From an uncultured Methanoregula sp. (lineage in GTDB: Archaea; Halobacteriota; Methanomicrobia; Methanomicrobiales; Methanospirillaceae), in contig NZ_OY787453.1 of the NCBI RefSeq assembly GCF_963678795.1, positions 1,550,001-1,614,000 on the forward strand: DNA of 64,000 nt. The letters are read 5' to 3'. Within the stretch, counting starts at the first letter, position 1; every line of letters starts with the position of its first letter. Below the pieces are notes generated by a model, which was not told the origin of the DNA, searched no databases, and was given only the letters and a program-made list of their open reading frames with translations. Below, one piece after another: positions 15,155-24,800 of this stretch. Position numbers and translations under genes: made by a program.

Positions 15155-16498
15155 ATGGGCAAGACCCGGCCTGCAATCGTCATAATCATCGCAATATGCA
15201 TCATTCTCGCAGGTGTTGTCCTGCTGCATATCCCGGTTTCTGGCACGACCCCGGTCTCAATCCCGGATGAAAAAGTTAAGACCACATACGACGTTCTCAT
15301 CCCGCCGGGTAATGGCAACAGCACGGAAGTTGACCATATCATCCTCCGGGGCGGCAGTCAGCAGGATATCGGGTACGCGCTCGCACGGATCGCTATCGAT
15401 AAGTACGGCGCAACTCTCATTTCTTACGACGATCCGGTCTATGGAAAAGCCAGGGAAGAATACATCCGCCTTCACGACCCGGGCATGTATCAGCGCATCC
15501 AGGGAATAAAAAAGGCGTACGGGCAAAAAGCGGATGATTACTCCCAGGATGCAAGCTCGCTCATATACATCTTCAGTTACCCGTTCTGCTCCGCCATCTA
15601 TTTCCCCCCGGATTCAACACAGGATCACCATGCCTATAGCGGCAAGGACCTGGAATGGATCTACAACCCGCAAATGAACGAGTTTAATGTGGCCAATTTC
15701 CTCAATCCCAAAGCTCTCATGATCAACCGGGTCCGGAACCGGATTAACGTTGTCGAGATATATCCTGATGATGGATACGCAACTCTCGTGGTGGGGAGTC
15801 TGGATCTCGCAAATGGCGCTTTCGATGGCATCAACGAGAAGGGGCTCTCCGTCACCGTGCTCGAGGATTCGGATACATATGTAGACCCGGGCACTGCGGG
15901 AGCCGGGGGAACATCGGAGGGTCTCAATTTCCTTCAACTGGGCCGGTCTGTCCTGGGAAATTGTGCCAGCGTGGAAGAAGCAAAGGATCGGATTCTTGAA
16001 AACCGGGTCTCAATGCCGTACATGGGAGCGCATTTTCTTATTTCAGATCCTTACGGGAATGCAACAATTGTCGAATTTGACAATGTTTCCCGCAAAGCCC
16101 GCTTTACGGACTACCATAATGTCCCCGTCCCCGTGACCAATTATGCAATATACCTGACTCCTGATTACACCAATCTCAGGATTACGGATCCGGGCGATAT
16201 CGGTGATGACTATTACCGGATGCATAAACTCCACGGGTATATTGACACCCATGCCGGTTTATTCAATGAGACGGATATCCGGGCCGCTTTGAAACTGGTG
16301 GAAGCAAATGCTCATACCAGTGCCGACGAAATCCTGCCAGGCACAACCATACGACTGGTCTATACTGATGTTACTGACCTGAACGAAAAAACGATGACCG
16401 TCCGGTTTTACCTCCGGGACGGGCCAGTCAGCGATCCTGCGTGGGGGACCCATGAGCTGGTAATGTCAGAACCGTTCACGTTCCGGCTGAAACCATAA
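15155..16498 (+). CDS. Membrane-anchored or exported C45/choloylglycine-hydrolase-like amidohydrolase
   Basis: The 447-residue protein starts with a hydrophobic segment (VIIIAICIILAGVVLLHI, residues about 8-26) that is a signal peptide or membrane anchor. A long Ntn-hydrolase-like domain follows. Candidate nucleophile is the Cys of SYPFCSAIYF (about residue 148), which would be exposed by self-cleavage in this family. Supporting blocks are the following SGKDLEW, FDGINEKGLSVTVLEDSD and a late TNYAIYLTPDY. Relatives hydrolyse linear amide bonds (penicillin acyltransferase and bile-salt-hydrolase type); the substrate here is unknown. A T-run at 16499-16505 directly after the stop is a likely terminator. 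Confidence 0.75.
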   Translation: MGKTRPAIVIIIAICIILAGVVLLHIPVSGTTPVSIPDEKVKTTYDVLIPPGNGNSTEVDHIILRGGSQQDIGYALARIAIDKYGATLISYDDPVYGKAREEYIRLHDPGMYQRIQGIKKAYGQKADDYSQDASSLIYIFSYPFCSAIYFPPDSTQDHHAYSGKDLEWIYNPQMNEFNVANFLNPKALMINRVRNRINVVEIYPDDGYATLVVGSLDLANGAFDGINEKGLSVTVLEDSDTYVDPGTAGAGGTSEGLNFLQLGRSVLGNCASVEEAKDRILENRVSMPYMGAHFLISDPYGNATIVEFDNVSRKARFTDYHNVPVPVTNYAIYLTPDYTNLRITDPGDIGDDYYRMHKLHGYIDTHAGLFNETDIRAALKLVEANAHTSADEILPGTTIRLVYTDVTDLNEKTMTVRFYLRDGPVSDPAWGTHELVMSEPFTFRLKP

Positions 16499-16505
16499 TT
16501 TTTTT
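16499..16505 (+). terminator. Oligo-T terminator
   Basis: Seven T residues start one base after the TAA of the amidohydrolase gene, the form of intrinsic archaeal terminators. Confidence 0.5.
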
Positions 16506-16650
16506 AATTGACGACAGGCTCTGATAAATTGATGATTGATACCTGATTTCCTCTCTCGTAAAAAAATCATTATCACCCGACAACCTGTCAGAATCCACTA
16601 CGGTTGATTTCAATAACCGTAACCCGTCATCAATTATCAAAAGATCCCGG

Positions 16651-17019
16651 TTAACCCTTATAGCGGTAATATTTCATCTGGGGTATTTTACTTAAATACA
16701 ACGAATCTGCCCATGGATCATATGTCCAGTTAGTTATTTCACCGGTAACGGATTGTGTTGAATAGCGGCGGGGTTCTATCTTTGTCCACTTACCGGTATC
16801 CATTGCTTCCATACGGTTTATAAATAAATTCACGGAAAAATATGTCTGGTTTTCATAAAAAATCATGTGCATGTCTGATGCCGGTGGTTCTCCACCAATC
16901 CACTGGCCGATAATGGGATCAGGAGTGTCACTGATAATATGGACGCCCGGTAGCTGGATGCACCCAGCTATGAGAATTGAACAGAAAAGAACAATGCAGA
17001 CCACGCCACCCGGTTGCAT
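16651..17019 (-). CDS. Small predicted lipoprotein
   Basis: The 122-residue protein has an N-terminal hydrophobic stretch ending in a lipobox-like LIAGC (Cys about residue 20), so it is probably lipid-anchored outside the membrane. The mature part contains PDPIIGQWIGGEPPASDMHM, a beta-rich pattern seen in small archaeal surface proteins (IIGxW followed by a tyrosine-rich strand). I do not know a function. It lies alone, convergent with the amidohydrolase gene. Confidence 0.7.
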   Translation of the reverse strand: MQPGGVVCIVLFCSILIAGCIQLPGVHIISDTPDPIIGQWIGGEPPASDMHMIFYENQTYFSVNLFINRMEAMDTGKWTKIEPRRYSTQSVTGEITNWTYDPWADSLYLSKIPQMKYYRYKG

Positions 17020-17429
17020 GATTGAGATTGAATAGTTTTGATACGGTTAAAGTTTTCGCAGGCTCCTGAGTTGGGGCGGAGTGTGGATTTACCCTGATGA
17101 AGATTTAAAAAACCCGTGTGGATATGGCGGCAGCCGGTCCAGATTTTTCCGGTGATATTGAGATGGAATGTATCTGAAATTTTGAATTTTTGCTTTTGCT
17201 TTTGCTTTGATTGTTATTAAAAAAACATCCGTCTTAAATCTGCCCGGATTATCCATGCGAACACATTTTCCCGTATAAAATTTTCGAAAATTTCCGGAAC
17301 CGGGAACCGGATCCCCGGGCCGGCCGGATTAAAAAGCATTACCCGACAGGACAAGTACGATTGGAAAATGATTGCAGGAACTTTTTTACTGCACAATAAT
17401 TACTAACAGGTGTCAGAGCAAAAATAGGA
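17020..17429. other. Intergenic stretch, nothing coding seen
   Basis: It includes a short TTTTGC-type repeat (TTTGCTTTTGCTTTTGCTTT, about 17189-17210) and GC-rich palindromic sequence (CCCCGGGCCGGCCGG, about 17312-17326). No gene is supported. Confidence 0.5.
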
Positions 17430-18011
17430 TTACATCCCAAAAAGACTCTTAAACATCCCGATAATCTGATCCAATATCCCGCTTTGCGGATTCATTTTCG
17501 AAGCTGGCGGGGATATTTGATCGGGACCGGATACGACAGCAGTCTGAATAACCTGGGAGCTGGTAATAATGCTGCCTGTACCGCCAACTTCATAAATGTT
17601 CAGGATGGTTGCAGGAGAAGTTGTACTCACCCCGGGTGTTGTTCCCGTTAACCTGACACTCATCACCTGGCTGACACGTCCCTTATTAGACAACAGGAAA
17701 CCACCCAGGTCAAGAGTCTGGTTAGTGAAGCCTGGTGTAACGGCAGACCCGCCATCACTTGTCATGATCCTGTAAGACCAGGTCGGGTTGATCAGATCCG
17801 TTGTCATCACCAGGTCGCTCCTGACAGGGAAGGTTGTCTGGGAAGAGTTTGTCGGAAATCCGACATTGAATGAAACATTCACGAGGGTATCCGGGGCCAG
17901 TGGCCCGGATGGATCGATCGTGTAACTATCAACATTCCATGCGGATACCAGCGGGATGCACACAGCGAGAAAAACTATTGCAGGAATAACCAGTTTTATC
18001 AACTTTTTCAT
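17430..18011 (-). CDS. Secreted hypothetical protein
   Basis: From ATG 18011 the 193-residue product starts MKKLIKLVIPAIVFLAVCIP and has a typical Sec signal peptide with a likely cut after LVSA. The mature part is Thr/Ser-rich with a repeated beta-strand pattern (DTLVNVSFNVGFPTNSSQ, RSDLVMTTDL) and ends in an amphipathic IIGMFKSLFGM. The 11 extra in-frame codons upstream (from 18044) are unlikely to be used because they would precede the basic n-region. Such proteins occur in methanogens as exported proteins of unknown function. Confidence 0.7.
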   Translation of the reverse strand: MKKLIKLVIPAIVFLAVCIPLVSAWNVDSYTIDPSGPLAPDTLVNVSFNVGFPTNSSQTTFPVRSDLVMTTDLINPTWSYRIMTSDGGSAVTPGFTNQTLDLGGFLLSNKGRVSQVMSVRLTGTTPGVSTTSPATILNIYEVGGTGSIITSSQVIQTAVVSGPDQISPPASKMNPQSGILDQIIGMFKSLFGM

Positions 18012-18044
18012 CGTTAACCTCAATCGAAATAAGTTACGAAACAA

Positions 18045-18490
18045 TCTTTGGATTTCCTAATTTCTTAATCCTGCAATTGATAAAGCTGTCTGTGATTCCG
18101 GTAAGATTATGAAAACCAAAGAGTATTTGAAAAAATATGCGGATTGGCGTTTTAATTCAGCCGGCAGTTCCCGGGACATCGCATGAGCCTTGGGATACCC
18201 GGCAAATAACATCGGAAGTTGTTTTGGGGTCCTGGTTACGGCAATTGGTATCCGGGTAACCGCGTGTCCACCCGCGGCGGGTGAACCCCGGGGAGTTGCA
18301 CTGATCGCTGTTGAAATAATCACATCCTTACGGGATGCCCGTTCGTTCAGGGAAACGAGAAACGAGTCTTTGTAAAGAAAATACCGGGTTCTGTGTTTCC
18401 ATCAGGTTTTATCGTTAATTTTTACATAACTGGCAGAAAATAAGAACAATTTATTTTCGATTGATATTTTTTCAAAAATGCAAAAAATCA
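18045..18490. other. Intergenic stretch without a supported gene
   Basis: A 25-codon frame at 18107-18184 and an overlapping frame from 18190 show no family features. A perfect inverted repeat CACCCGC-G-GCGGGTG lies at about 18268-18282. AT-rich DNA from about 18410 leads into the promoter at 18491. Confidence 0.45.
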
Positions 18491-18498
18491 TATTTATA
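18491..18498 (+). promoter_or_regulatory. TATA box for the TrkA-N/RyR gene
   Basis: TATTTATA lies 28 bases (centre) before the ATG at 18523. This spacing implies a transcript starting at or next to the start codon, and argues against an upstream in-frame ATG at 18478, which lies before the TATA box. Confidence 0.65.
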
Positions 18499-18522
18499 AG
18501 CCATTGGGGAAACGATATCATA

Positions 18523-20349
18523 ATGGTTCGATTATCCGGCCAGAACGATACCATAAACTCGTTCCGCAGGACGGTCCGCTCTTTCAACCGGCGGTTTGAT
18601 CTGCGGAACTATGAGTCAATGATAATTATCGCGCTCTGGGCATTTGCCTTCATCCTCGGGTACGTGGGGTACTGGTTCGCGTACAATTCACCGGTTGTGA
18701 CCATGTCCTGGCCGGATACCCTGTATAAGACCCTGCAGTTGTTTACCAACAATTACCAGCTGCAGGTCCCGCCACCCAACCTGTCCCTCCAGCTTGCCCG
18801 TTTCCTTGCGCCCGTCCTCATGTATTCCACCATCCTGTTCCTCGTTGCCACCCACGTGTACGAGAATTACCAGAGATTTTTACTCCGTATTACCCACAAC
18901 CATATCGTTATCTGCGGTCTCGGGCTCCTTGGCCCGGTCCTTGTCGAACAGTTCAGCAGGGAAGGGTGTGCAGTTGTTGTCATTGAAAAAGATCCAACGC
19001 CGGATGAGATCGAGCAGTGCAAGTTGTCCGGGGCATTCATCCTTACGGGTGATGCCAGCAACCGGAATGTCCTTGCAGCAGCCGGTGTCGGCCGGGCGGA
19101 ATGTCTCATTTCCGTGACCGGCGAGGACGAGATAAATGCCGAGATTGCCGGGTGTGCAGCAACAATTCCCCGCAGCAAACCCCATCACCCCCTGACATGT
19201 TACCTGCATATCGTTGACCTGAATCTCTACAGCCTCCTGAAAGAGACCGAATTCCAGAAAGCGAATGCCTCCCTGTTCCGGCTGGATTTATTCAATATTT
19301 ACCAGACGGCCGGAAAATCTGCCCTCGATCACCCGGAACCGTTCCCGGGCAACGGGACCGATCCCGCAAAGGTCAGGCTGCTCGTCATCGGGATCGGCCG
19401 CATGGGTGAGAGCCTGATCGTCCAGGCAGCCAGGAGCTGGCGGGCACGCTTTGGGGATACCGGCATGAAACTTCCGATAACCATTATTGACCGCCATGCT
19501 GACGAAAAAAAGGAGATGCTCCAGGTCCGCTACCCGGCAATAAAAAAGTTCTGTGAATTTGAGACCATCACCACTGATATCGATTCCCCGGATTTTAACC
19601 GGGGAACCTTCCTTAAGGCCGAATCCGGCCGGTGCCCGTTCTCCCGCATCTTCATCTGCGTAGGTGACCCGTCGCTCGGCCTTGCAGCCGGCCTGAAGAT
19701 CCATAGCAGGCTGCAGGAGAAAGACATCCGGCAGGAGGGCCGGCAGGTACCGGTCATCATCCGCACCAACCATGAGACCGGGCTGTCCCGCTATCTTGAG
19801 ACCCTCAAAAAGCAGAGCAGCGCATTCGCAGACCTCCATGCATTCCCCCTTATCGATCAGAACTGCAAGGTCGATGTCATCCTCAACACGACCCACGAGA
19901 CGATAGCACGGGCAAGCCACGAGGATTATGTACAAAAAGAGCAGAAGAAGGGGCTTACCTCCGAGACGAACCCCAGCATGAAACCCTGGGAGGAGCTGCC
20001 GGAAGAGCTGAAAGCTTCCAACCGGTTCCAGGCCGACCATATCATTGAAAAGCTGCGCGCAATCTCCTGCGGGGTCACCCAGCTGGTTGACTGGGATGAG
20101 CCGCTTTTCGATATCGAGCCCTGGGTCGAGCAGCTGGCCAGGATGGAACATGACCGTTGGATGCAGGAAAAAACTGCAGCCGGCTATAAGTACGGGGAGG
20201 TCCGGGACGACCGCTGGTGGCACCGGCGCCACAAGTCGATGGTGCCGTATGACGATCTTCCCGAGACAGAGAAAGAGAAGGACCGGGATCCGGTCCGTTC
20301 GATACCGGCATTATTGAAAAGCGTGGATCTGAAGATCAAGCGGTTGTAA
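18523..20349 (+). CDS. Two-helix membrane protein with TrkA-N-like NAD-binding and C-terminal RyR domain
   Basis: The 608-residue protein has an N-terminal basic stretch, a membrane helix (MIIIALWAFAFILGYVGYWF) and a second helix (APVLMYSTILFLVATHVY). A Rossmann domain of TrkA-N type follows (HIVICGLGLLGPVLVEQFSR, then VVVIEKD and AFILTGDASN). A second Rossmann-like segment starts at LLVIGIGRMGESLI. The last 110 residues are an RyR domain (SNRFQADHIIEKLRAISCGV, ARMEHDRWMQEK, YKYGEVRDDRWW). The layout resembles a ligand-gated ion channel subunit, but no selectivity-filter sequence (TVGYGD-like) is visible between the helices; SWPDTLYKTLQLFTNN occupies the pore-loop position. Start choice follows the TATA box. 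Confidence 0.8.
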   Translation: MVRLSGQNDTINSFRRTVRSFNRRFDLRNYESMIIIALWAFAFILGYVGYWFAYNSPVVTMSWPDTLYKTLQLFTNNYQLQVPPPNLSLQLARFLAPVLMYSTILFLVATHVYENYQRFLLRITHNHIVICGLGLLGPVLVEQFSREGCAVVVIEKDPTPDEIEQCKLSGAFILTGDASNRNVLAAAGVGRAECLISVTGEDEINAEIAGCAATIPRSKPHHPLTCYLHIVDLNLYSLLKETEFQKANASLFRLDLFNIYQTAGKSALDHPEPFPGNGTDPAKVRLLVIGIGRMGESLIVQAARSWRARFGDTGMKLPITIIDRHADEKKEMLQVRYPAIKKFCEFETITTDIDSPDFNRGTFLKAESGRCPFSRIFICVGDPSLGLAAGLKIHSRLQEKDIRQEGRQVPVIIRTNHETGLSRYLETLKKQSSAFADLHAFPLIDQNCKVDVILNTTHETIARASHEDYVQKEQKKGLTSETNPSMKPWEELPEELKASNRFQADHIIEKLRAISCGVTQLVDWDEPLFDIEPWVEQLARMEHDRWMQEKTAAGYKYGEVRDDRWWHRRHKSMVPYDDLPETEKEKDRDPVRSIPALLKSVDLKIKRL

Positions 20350-20548
20350 CCCGGGGGATCCGGGACATACGGGTACGATGCTGCAAAGTTCCCGCCCGCC
20401 ATTTTAATACAGGAATTGATGGATTTTGGGTATTCATGGAGAATAGCATTAAAACTCCTTTACAATACCAGCGTCAGTGAACCCCCGCCGTTCAAATCGA
20501 TCTGTTTATTCTTATCCGGAGATCATATTCAGGTTTAAGGGGTCTTTC

Positions 20549-21706
20549 ATGCCGGCTGAGCCAAAGAAACTGTTCAGGGTCTTCATCAGTTATTCTCACC
20601 AGAATATCGAAATTGCAGAAAAAATTGTTGCCATTCTTGAATCTGCCGGGTTCCAGGTCATCTGGGACCGGAAATTCAATTTCGGCCACGGGTTCCACGA
20701 CCAGATCAAGATTTTTATTGCCCATTCCCATGTTTTCCTGCCGATAATAACGAAGGATTCCAGTGAACGGGGCTGGGTCCACCAGGAGATCGGGTACGCG
20801 ATGGCACTCAATATTCCCGTTCTTCCCATAGCCATCGACCGGTTGCCCGGGGAGATGATCCGGGAACTCCATGCCATCCAGGTGGGCGAGAACCTTGACG
20901 GTCTCGAGAATATCTTAACAAAAGAGACGATCACGAACCTGATGTGCCATTACAAGAATCCCAATTATGCCCTGTACCAGTGTGCGGAATTCACGGAAGA
21001 CCGGGCCATCATGATGGCAAATTACGCAAATTATGTCCTCTGGATGAGAACACATGCAAAAGTGCGGCAGAAAGGCGGCCTGAGTTCATTCCATATCCCG
21101 GATATCTCGCTGAACCACAAGATCTGGGAGAACCGGTACGGTCCCGTGACAAAAAGCAAGTTTCACCGGAGAACACTCCGCGAAGAACGGGTTGCCCTTG
21201 AAAAACACGCCCGCGTTGCCGGGTGCCGCCTGATCATCAATCCCTGGCTGGATTATGAAAAATATGGTTTTACCGCACGTATCGTCCGTCTCTGCAGCAT
21301 CATCCAGTTCCTGCGAAAGGATACGATCGATATCGAAGTTGCCCTCAATGACCAGCTCAGCGAGAGCGAGAGCGTCACCATCGTCGGGGACTGGTTCCAG
21401 GCCGAGTCCTATTCCGCAAAACTGGGCCAGGGGTTCCGGCAGACCATCTTCACCCGGCATGCGCCGAGCATGCAGCCGAGGATCGAGCTCTTCGACCAGG
21501 AGTTCGATGAACTGCTGCATACCTCCGGCTGGACCCGCGGGAATTCCCGGTTAAAAGCCATCGAAGCGGTAAAAACGATCATCACGGTATTGATCCAGAA
21601 TGCCCGGGACGAGACCGATCCGGATAAACGGCTTAACCGGCAGAAAGTCATTGAAGCGATTCCTGATTTTGCTGAAGAGGCAAAGTACCTGGACAAAAAC
21701 GGGTAA
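20549..21706 (+). CDS. TIR domain protein
   Basis: The 385-residue protein (from ATG 20549) has an N-terminal TIR domain (residues about 9-140). It shows FRVFISYSHQN, GFQVIWDRKF, a HSHVFLPIITKDSSERGWVH block and QEIGYAMALN, where the Glu is the candidate NADase catalytic residue. The remaining 240 residues have no recognised domain: HKIWENRYGPV, SESVTIVGDWF, and a helical tail. TIR proteins of this type often degrade NAD or make NAD-derived signals when triggered in phage defence. The frame is open to 20477, but the upstream codons lack similarity. No partner overlaps it; a TrkA-N/RyR gene precedes it by 199 bases. Confidence 0.85.
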   Translation: MPAEPKKLFRVFISYSHQNIEIAEKIVAILESAGFQVIWDRKFNFGHGFHDQIKIFIAHSHVFLPIITKDSSERGWVHQEIGYAMALNIPVLPIAIDRLPGEMIRELHAIQVGENLDGLENILTKETITNLMCHYKNPNYALYQCAEFTEDRAIMMANYANYVLWMRTHAKVRQKGGLSSFHIPDISLNHKIWENRYGPVTKSKFHRRTLREERVALEKHARVAGCRLIINPWLDYEKYGFTARIVRLCSIIQFLRKDTIDIEVALNDQLSESESVTIVGDWFQAESYSAKLGQGFRQTIFTRHAPSMQPRIELFDQEFDELLHTSGWTRGNSRLKAIEAVKTIITVLIQNARDETDPDKRLNRQKVIEAIPDFAEEAKYLDKNG

Positions 21707-21751
21707 CGGGGTTCTTGTTTTTTATCGGGCATTGCGTGAACGGTTCCATCA

Positions 21752-21800
21752 CGGCAGACAGTCCGTGTCCTCGTCAGCAGCACGTTCAACGACATTCAAG
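21752..21800 (+). pseudogene. Fossil 5' end of a DUF4062 gene
   Basis: The segment encodes RQTVRVLVSSTFNDIQAGE. The underlying DNA GTCAGCAGCACGTTCAACGA matches the start of the giant WD40 genes (about 35426-35445). Similarity ends after about 50 bases. It lies between the TIR gene and the converging DUF4062-TPR gene and has no start codon in frame. Confidence 0.5.
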
Positions 21801-21841
21801 CCGGTGAGTTGCTGAATGAAAACGGGTTATATCGCCGGATA

Positions 21842-24800
21842 CTATTCACATGCCCGCCGGATCTCTTCAAGGGACGGCTTAATCCGGTTGATTATTATCG
21901 TTATTCCGGTTTCATCGGCAAGCCGGTATGCTTCCTCTGCATAATCCAAAGCTTTTCGGTTCTTTCCCTGCTTAAAGAATAGCAGCGCCTGGTAATACAA
22001 CGAGAGCGAGAGCCCCCCCACATTCTTCAGTTCCCGGCAGATCTGTTCGGCTTCGGTATGGAGAGCCAGTGCACCGTCAGGATCTCCTTTCGCTTTAAGG
22101 AGTTCCCCTTTCGAGGTAAGTACTGCCTGCAACCCGTTTTTATCCCCGGTTTCCCGGCAGATCTGTTCAGCCTCGGTATACAGGGCCAGCGCACTGTCAG
22201 GATCATCTCTTTCCGCTAAAATATCTGCCCGGTACTGGATAGCCGTGGATAACCCGTTTTTATCCCCGGTTTCCCGGCAGATCTGTCCGGCCTCGGCATA
22301 CAGGGCCAGTGCACCGTCAGGATCCTTATTGTTTTTCAGGATCAGCCCCTGGTTTTGTAAAATAAACTGCAGACGGTTTTTATTGTTAAGTTCGCGGCTG
22401 ATCTGTTCTGCTTCTTTTAAAAGGGTCATTGCCCCGTCAAAATCGCTCCTTACGAACAGGATATTTGAACGGTTCGAAAGGCAGGAAGACAGACCGTCTT
22501 TGTTTCCGGTTTCCCGGCAGATCTTCTCGGCCTCGGCATACGCCTTTTCAGCCCCGGCCAGATCGCCACGGGTATAAAGGATATTAGCCCGGTTTGCAAG
22601 AGGTGCATACAAATCCAGGTTATTCCCGGTCTCCCGGCAGACTTTCTCGGCTTCAGTATACAGGGCCAGTGCACCGTTAAGATCCGATCGGTCATAGAGA
22701 ATATGGGCCCGGTACACAAGGGATTCAAGCAATCCAATCGTATCGCCGGTTTCACGACAGATCTGTTCTTCTTCCTTATGCAGTTTCATCGCCCCGTCCA
22801 GATCGCCAAAATCCGCGAGGACTATCGCCCGGTTACCCAGGGATACCAGCATCCGGGCCCTGTTTCCGGTCTCCCGGCAGATCCGTTCCTGTTCTTTGAG
22901 GAGTTCCAGAGCTTCCTCCAGCCGGCTCCATGTTCTGAGAATCATAGCCCGGGCTCCAAGGGATATTTCCAGCCCGTCGAGATCGCCGGTCTCCCTGCAA
23001 ATCCGCTCCACTTCTCTATGAAGCTCCATTGCCTCCTCAAGCCGGCCCCATATCCTGAGGATCAGCGCCTGGTTTCCCAGGCATGCCGACAACATCTCCC
23101 GGTCCCCGATTTCACGGCAGATCCGTTCCTCTTCGCGATGAAGCTCCATCGCTTCCTCCAGCCGGCCCCCTTTCATGAGAATGCTTGCCTGGCCGCAGAG
23201 AGACCGTGAGAGTCCGGCCCTGTTTCCGGTCTCCTGGCAGATCCGTTCCTGTTCTTTGAGGAGTTCCAGAGCTTCCTCCAGCCGGCCCCATGTTTTTAGA
23301 ATATCCGCCTGGTTTCCAAGCGATGCCTGAAGAGCAGGCCGATCGCCGGTCTCCCGGCAGATCCGTTCCTCTTCCTTATGGAGTGCAATGGCTTCATCCG
23401 GTTTCGCCCAAACCCTGCTGAGAATTGTAGCCTGGCTACCCAGGGACCGGCAGAGCCCGGCCCGGTTTCCGGTCTCCCGGCAGATCTGTTCCTGTTCCCT
23501 GAGGAGTTCCATTGCTTCGTTAAACCGGGCCAATAACCTGAGCATCCCTGCCTGGTTTCCGAGCGATGCCTGGTAATTACCACGGTCTCCCCGTTCACGA
23601 TAAAACCGGGTAAGGAACTGCTGCAGGATCAATCCCTCTTTCAGGTTTCCGGTATCCGAGAACAGCGTTGCAAGGTTCCAGGTACTATCCCCGTATTCCT
23701 CCGGGTGATGAAGCATATCCCGGTAGGTCTCCACCATACGGTACAAAGACCGTGTTTCAAGATCCGCCCAGTACATTTTAACATCGTACGGGTTCATCGT
23801 CCAGAGGTGCTGGAAGAAGTTTAGATTCCGGAGAAGTACATGCAGGAGATCCCATGCCCCCGCCCGGTCATACTGCCAGGGAAGTTCTTCAAGAGCCCTG
23901 GGGGATATCCCCGGGGTTTCAAAATATCCGGCGATCCGGAGATGCGCCTGGTTCCGGGCACTCTCTGAACCAAGATACCGGGCCTCCACGGCTTTTTTCA
24001 GGTAATCATGGAAGAACCCGAGCAGCCCGGACCGGTTGATCAGCGCTTTTTCCATGGAAAGGGAGAGCGGTGACCAGAAGGCACCGGGCATCGGGTTGCC
24101 ATCTCTCCCTGTCATATCAAGGAGTTCCGGCTCGGAGAGCCCCCGACGGGATGCCCAGATGAGTTTCATTACATCCTGGACAAGTTCCGGGCGGTCCCGG
24201 TTGAAATCCTTCTCCCACCGTTCAAGGATCAGGCAAAAAAGCCCGTCAATTTCCCGGGCACGGAGGTATCGTTCCGCTTCAGCCATGAGCGTATCATGAT
24301 CCCCGTACAGCCTGAGCTCTTCGAGCAGGCAGCGGAGATAGAGCGGATTTTTCGATTGGGAAGCATTGCTGATCTTCTGTACCAGTTCCACGGAAGGTGT
24401 TCTCCGGTATTGGGCGAGATAGAAGCGGATAAGTTCCTCCTGTTCATCATGAGCCAGGGGTTCCACGTTCATCGCCGGCCAACCGCGTTCCTTCAGGCTG
24501 TCGAGCGACCGGCCGGGAAGGGTTGATACAATAAGCCGGATATTTGAGGGGATAACTGTCGGAAGCCAGACCAGATCCGGGGCCCCGTCCCGGTCTTCAA
24601 GCTGGTTGAGGGCGTCGATAATGAGAATTACTTTTCCCCGTGCCGCTGCCATATGCAGCCAGTTTGCAAAGGCTGCCCGGATTTCTTCGGGTCTCTCCGG
24701 GATCTCCTCGTCGAAGCGGAAATGCCGCCTTAACTCCCCCATGATCCTGCGGAGCATGGCAACATAATCCGTGCTCTCCTCAGACGCTCCAATAAAGTGA

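Noticed and set aside
18190..18375. Possible 61-codon gene ending SLRDARSFRETRNESL
   Set aside because: The end looks protein-like, but the rest has no support, and there is no start signal or neighbour in favour of it.
19288..20232. Minus-strand 314-codon frame opposite the TrkA-N/RyR gene
   Set aside because: Codon positions mirror the plus-strand coding sequence, and domain evidence is entirely on the plus strand.
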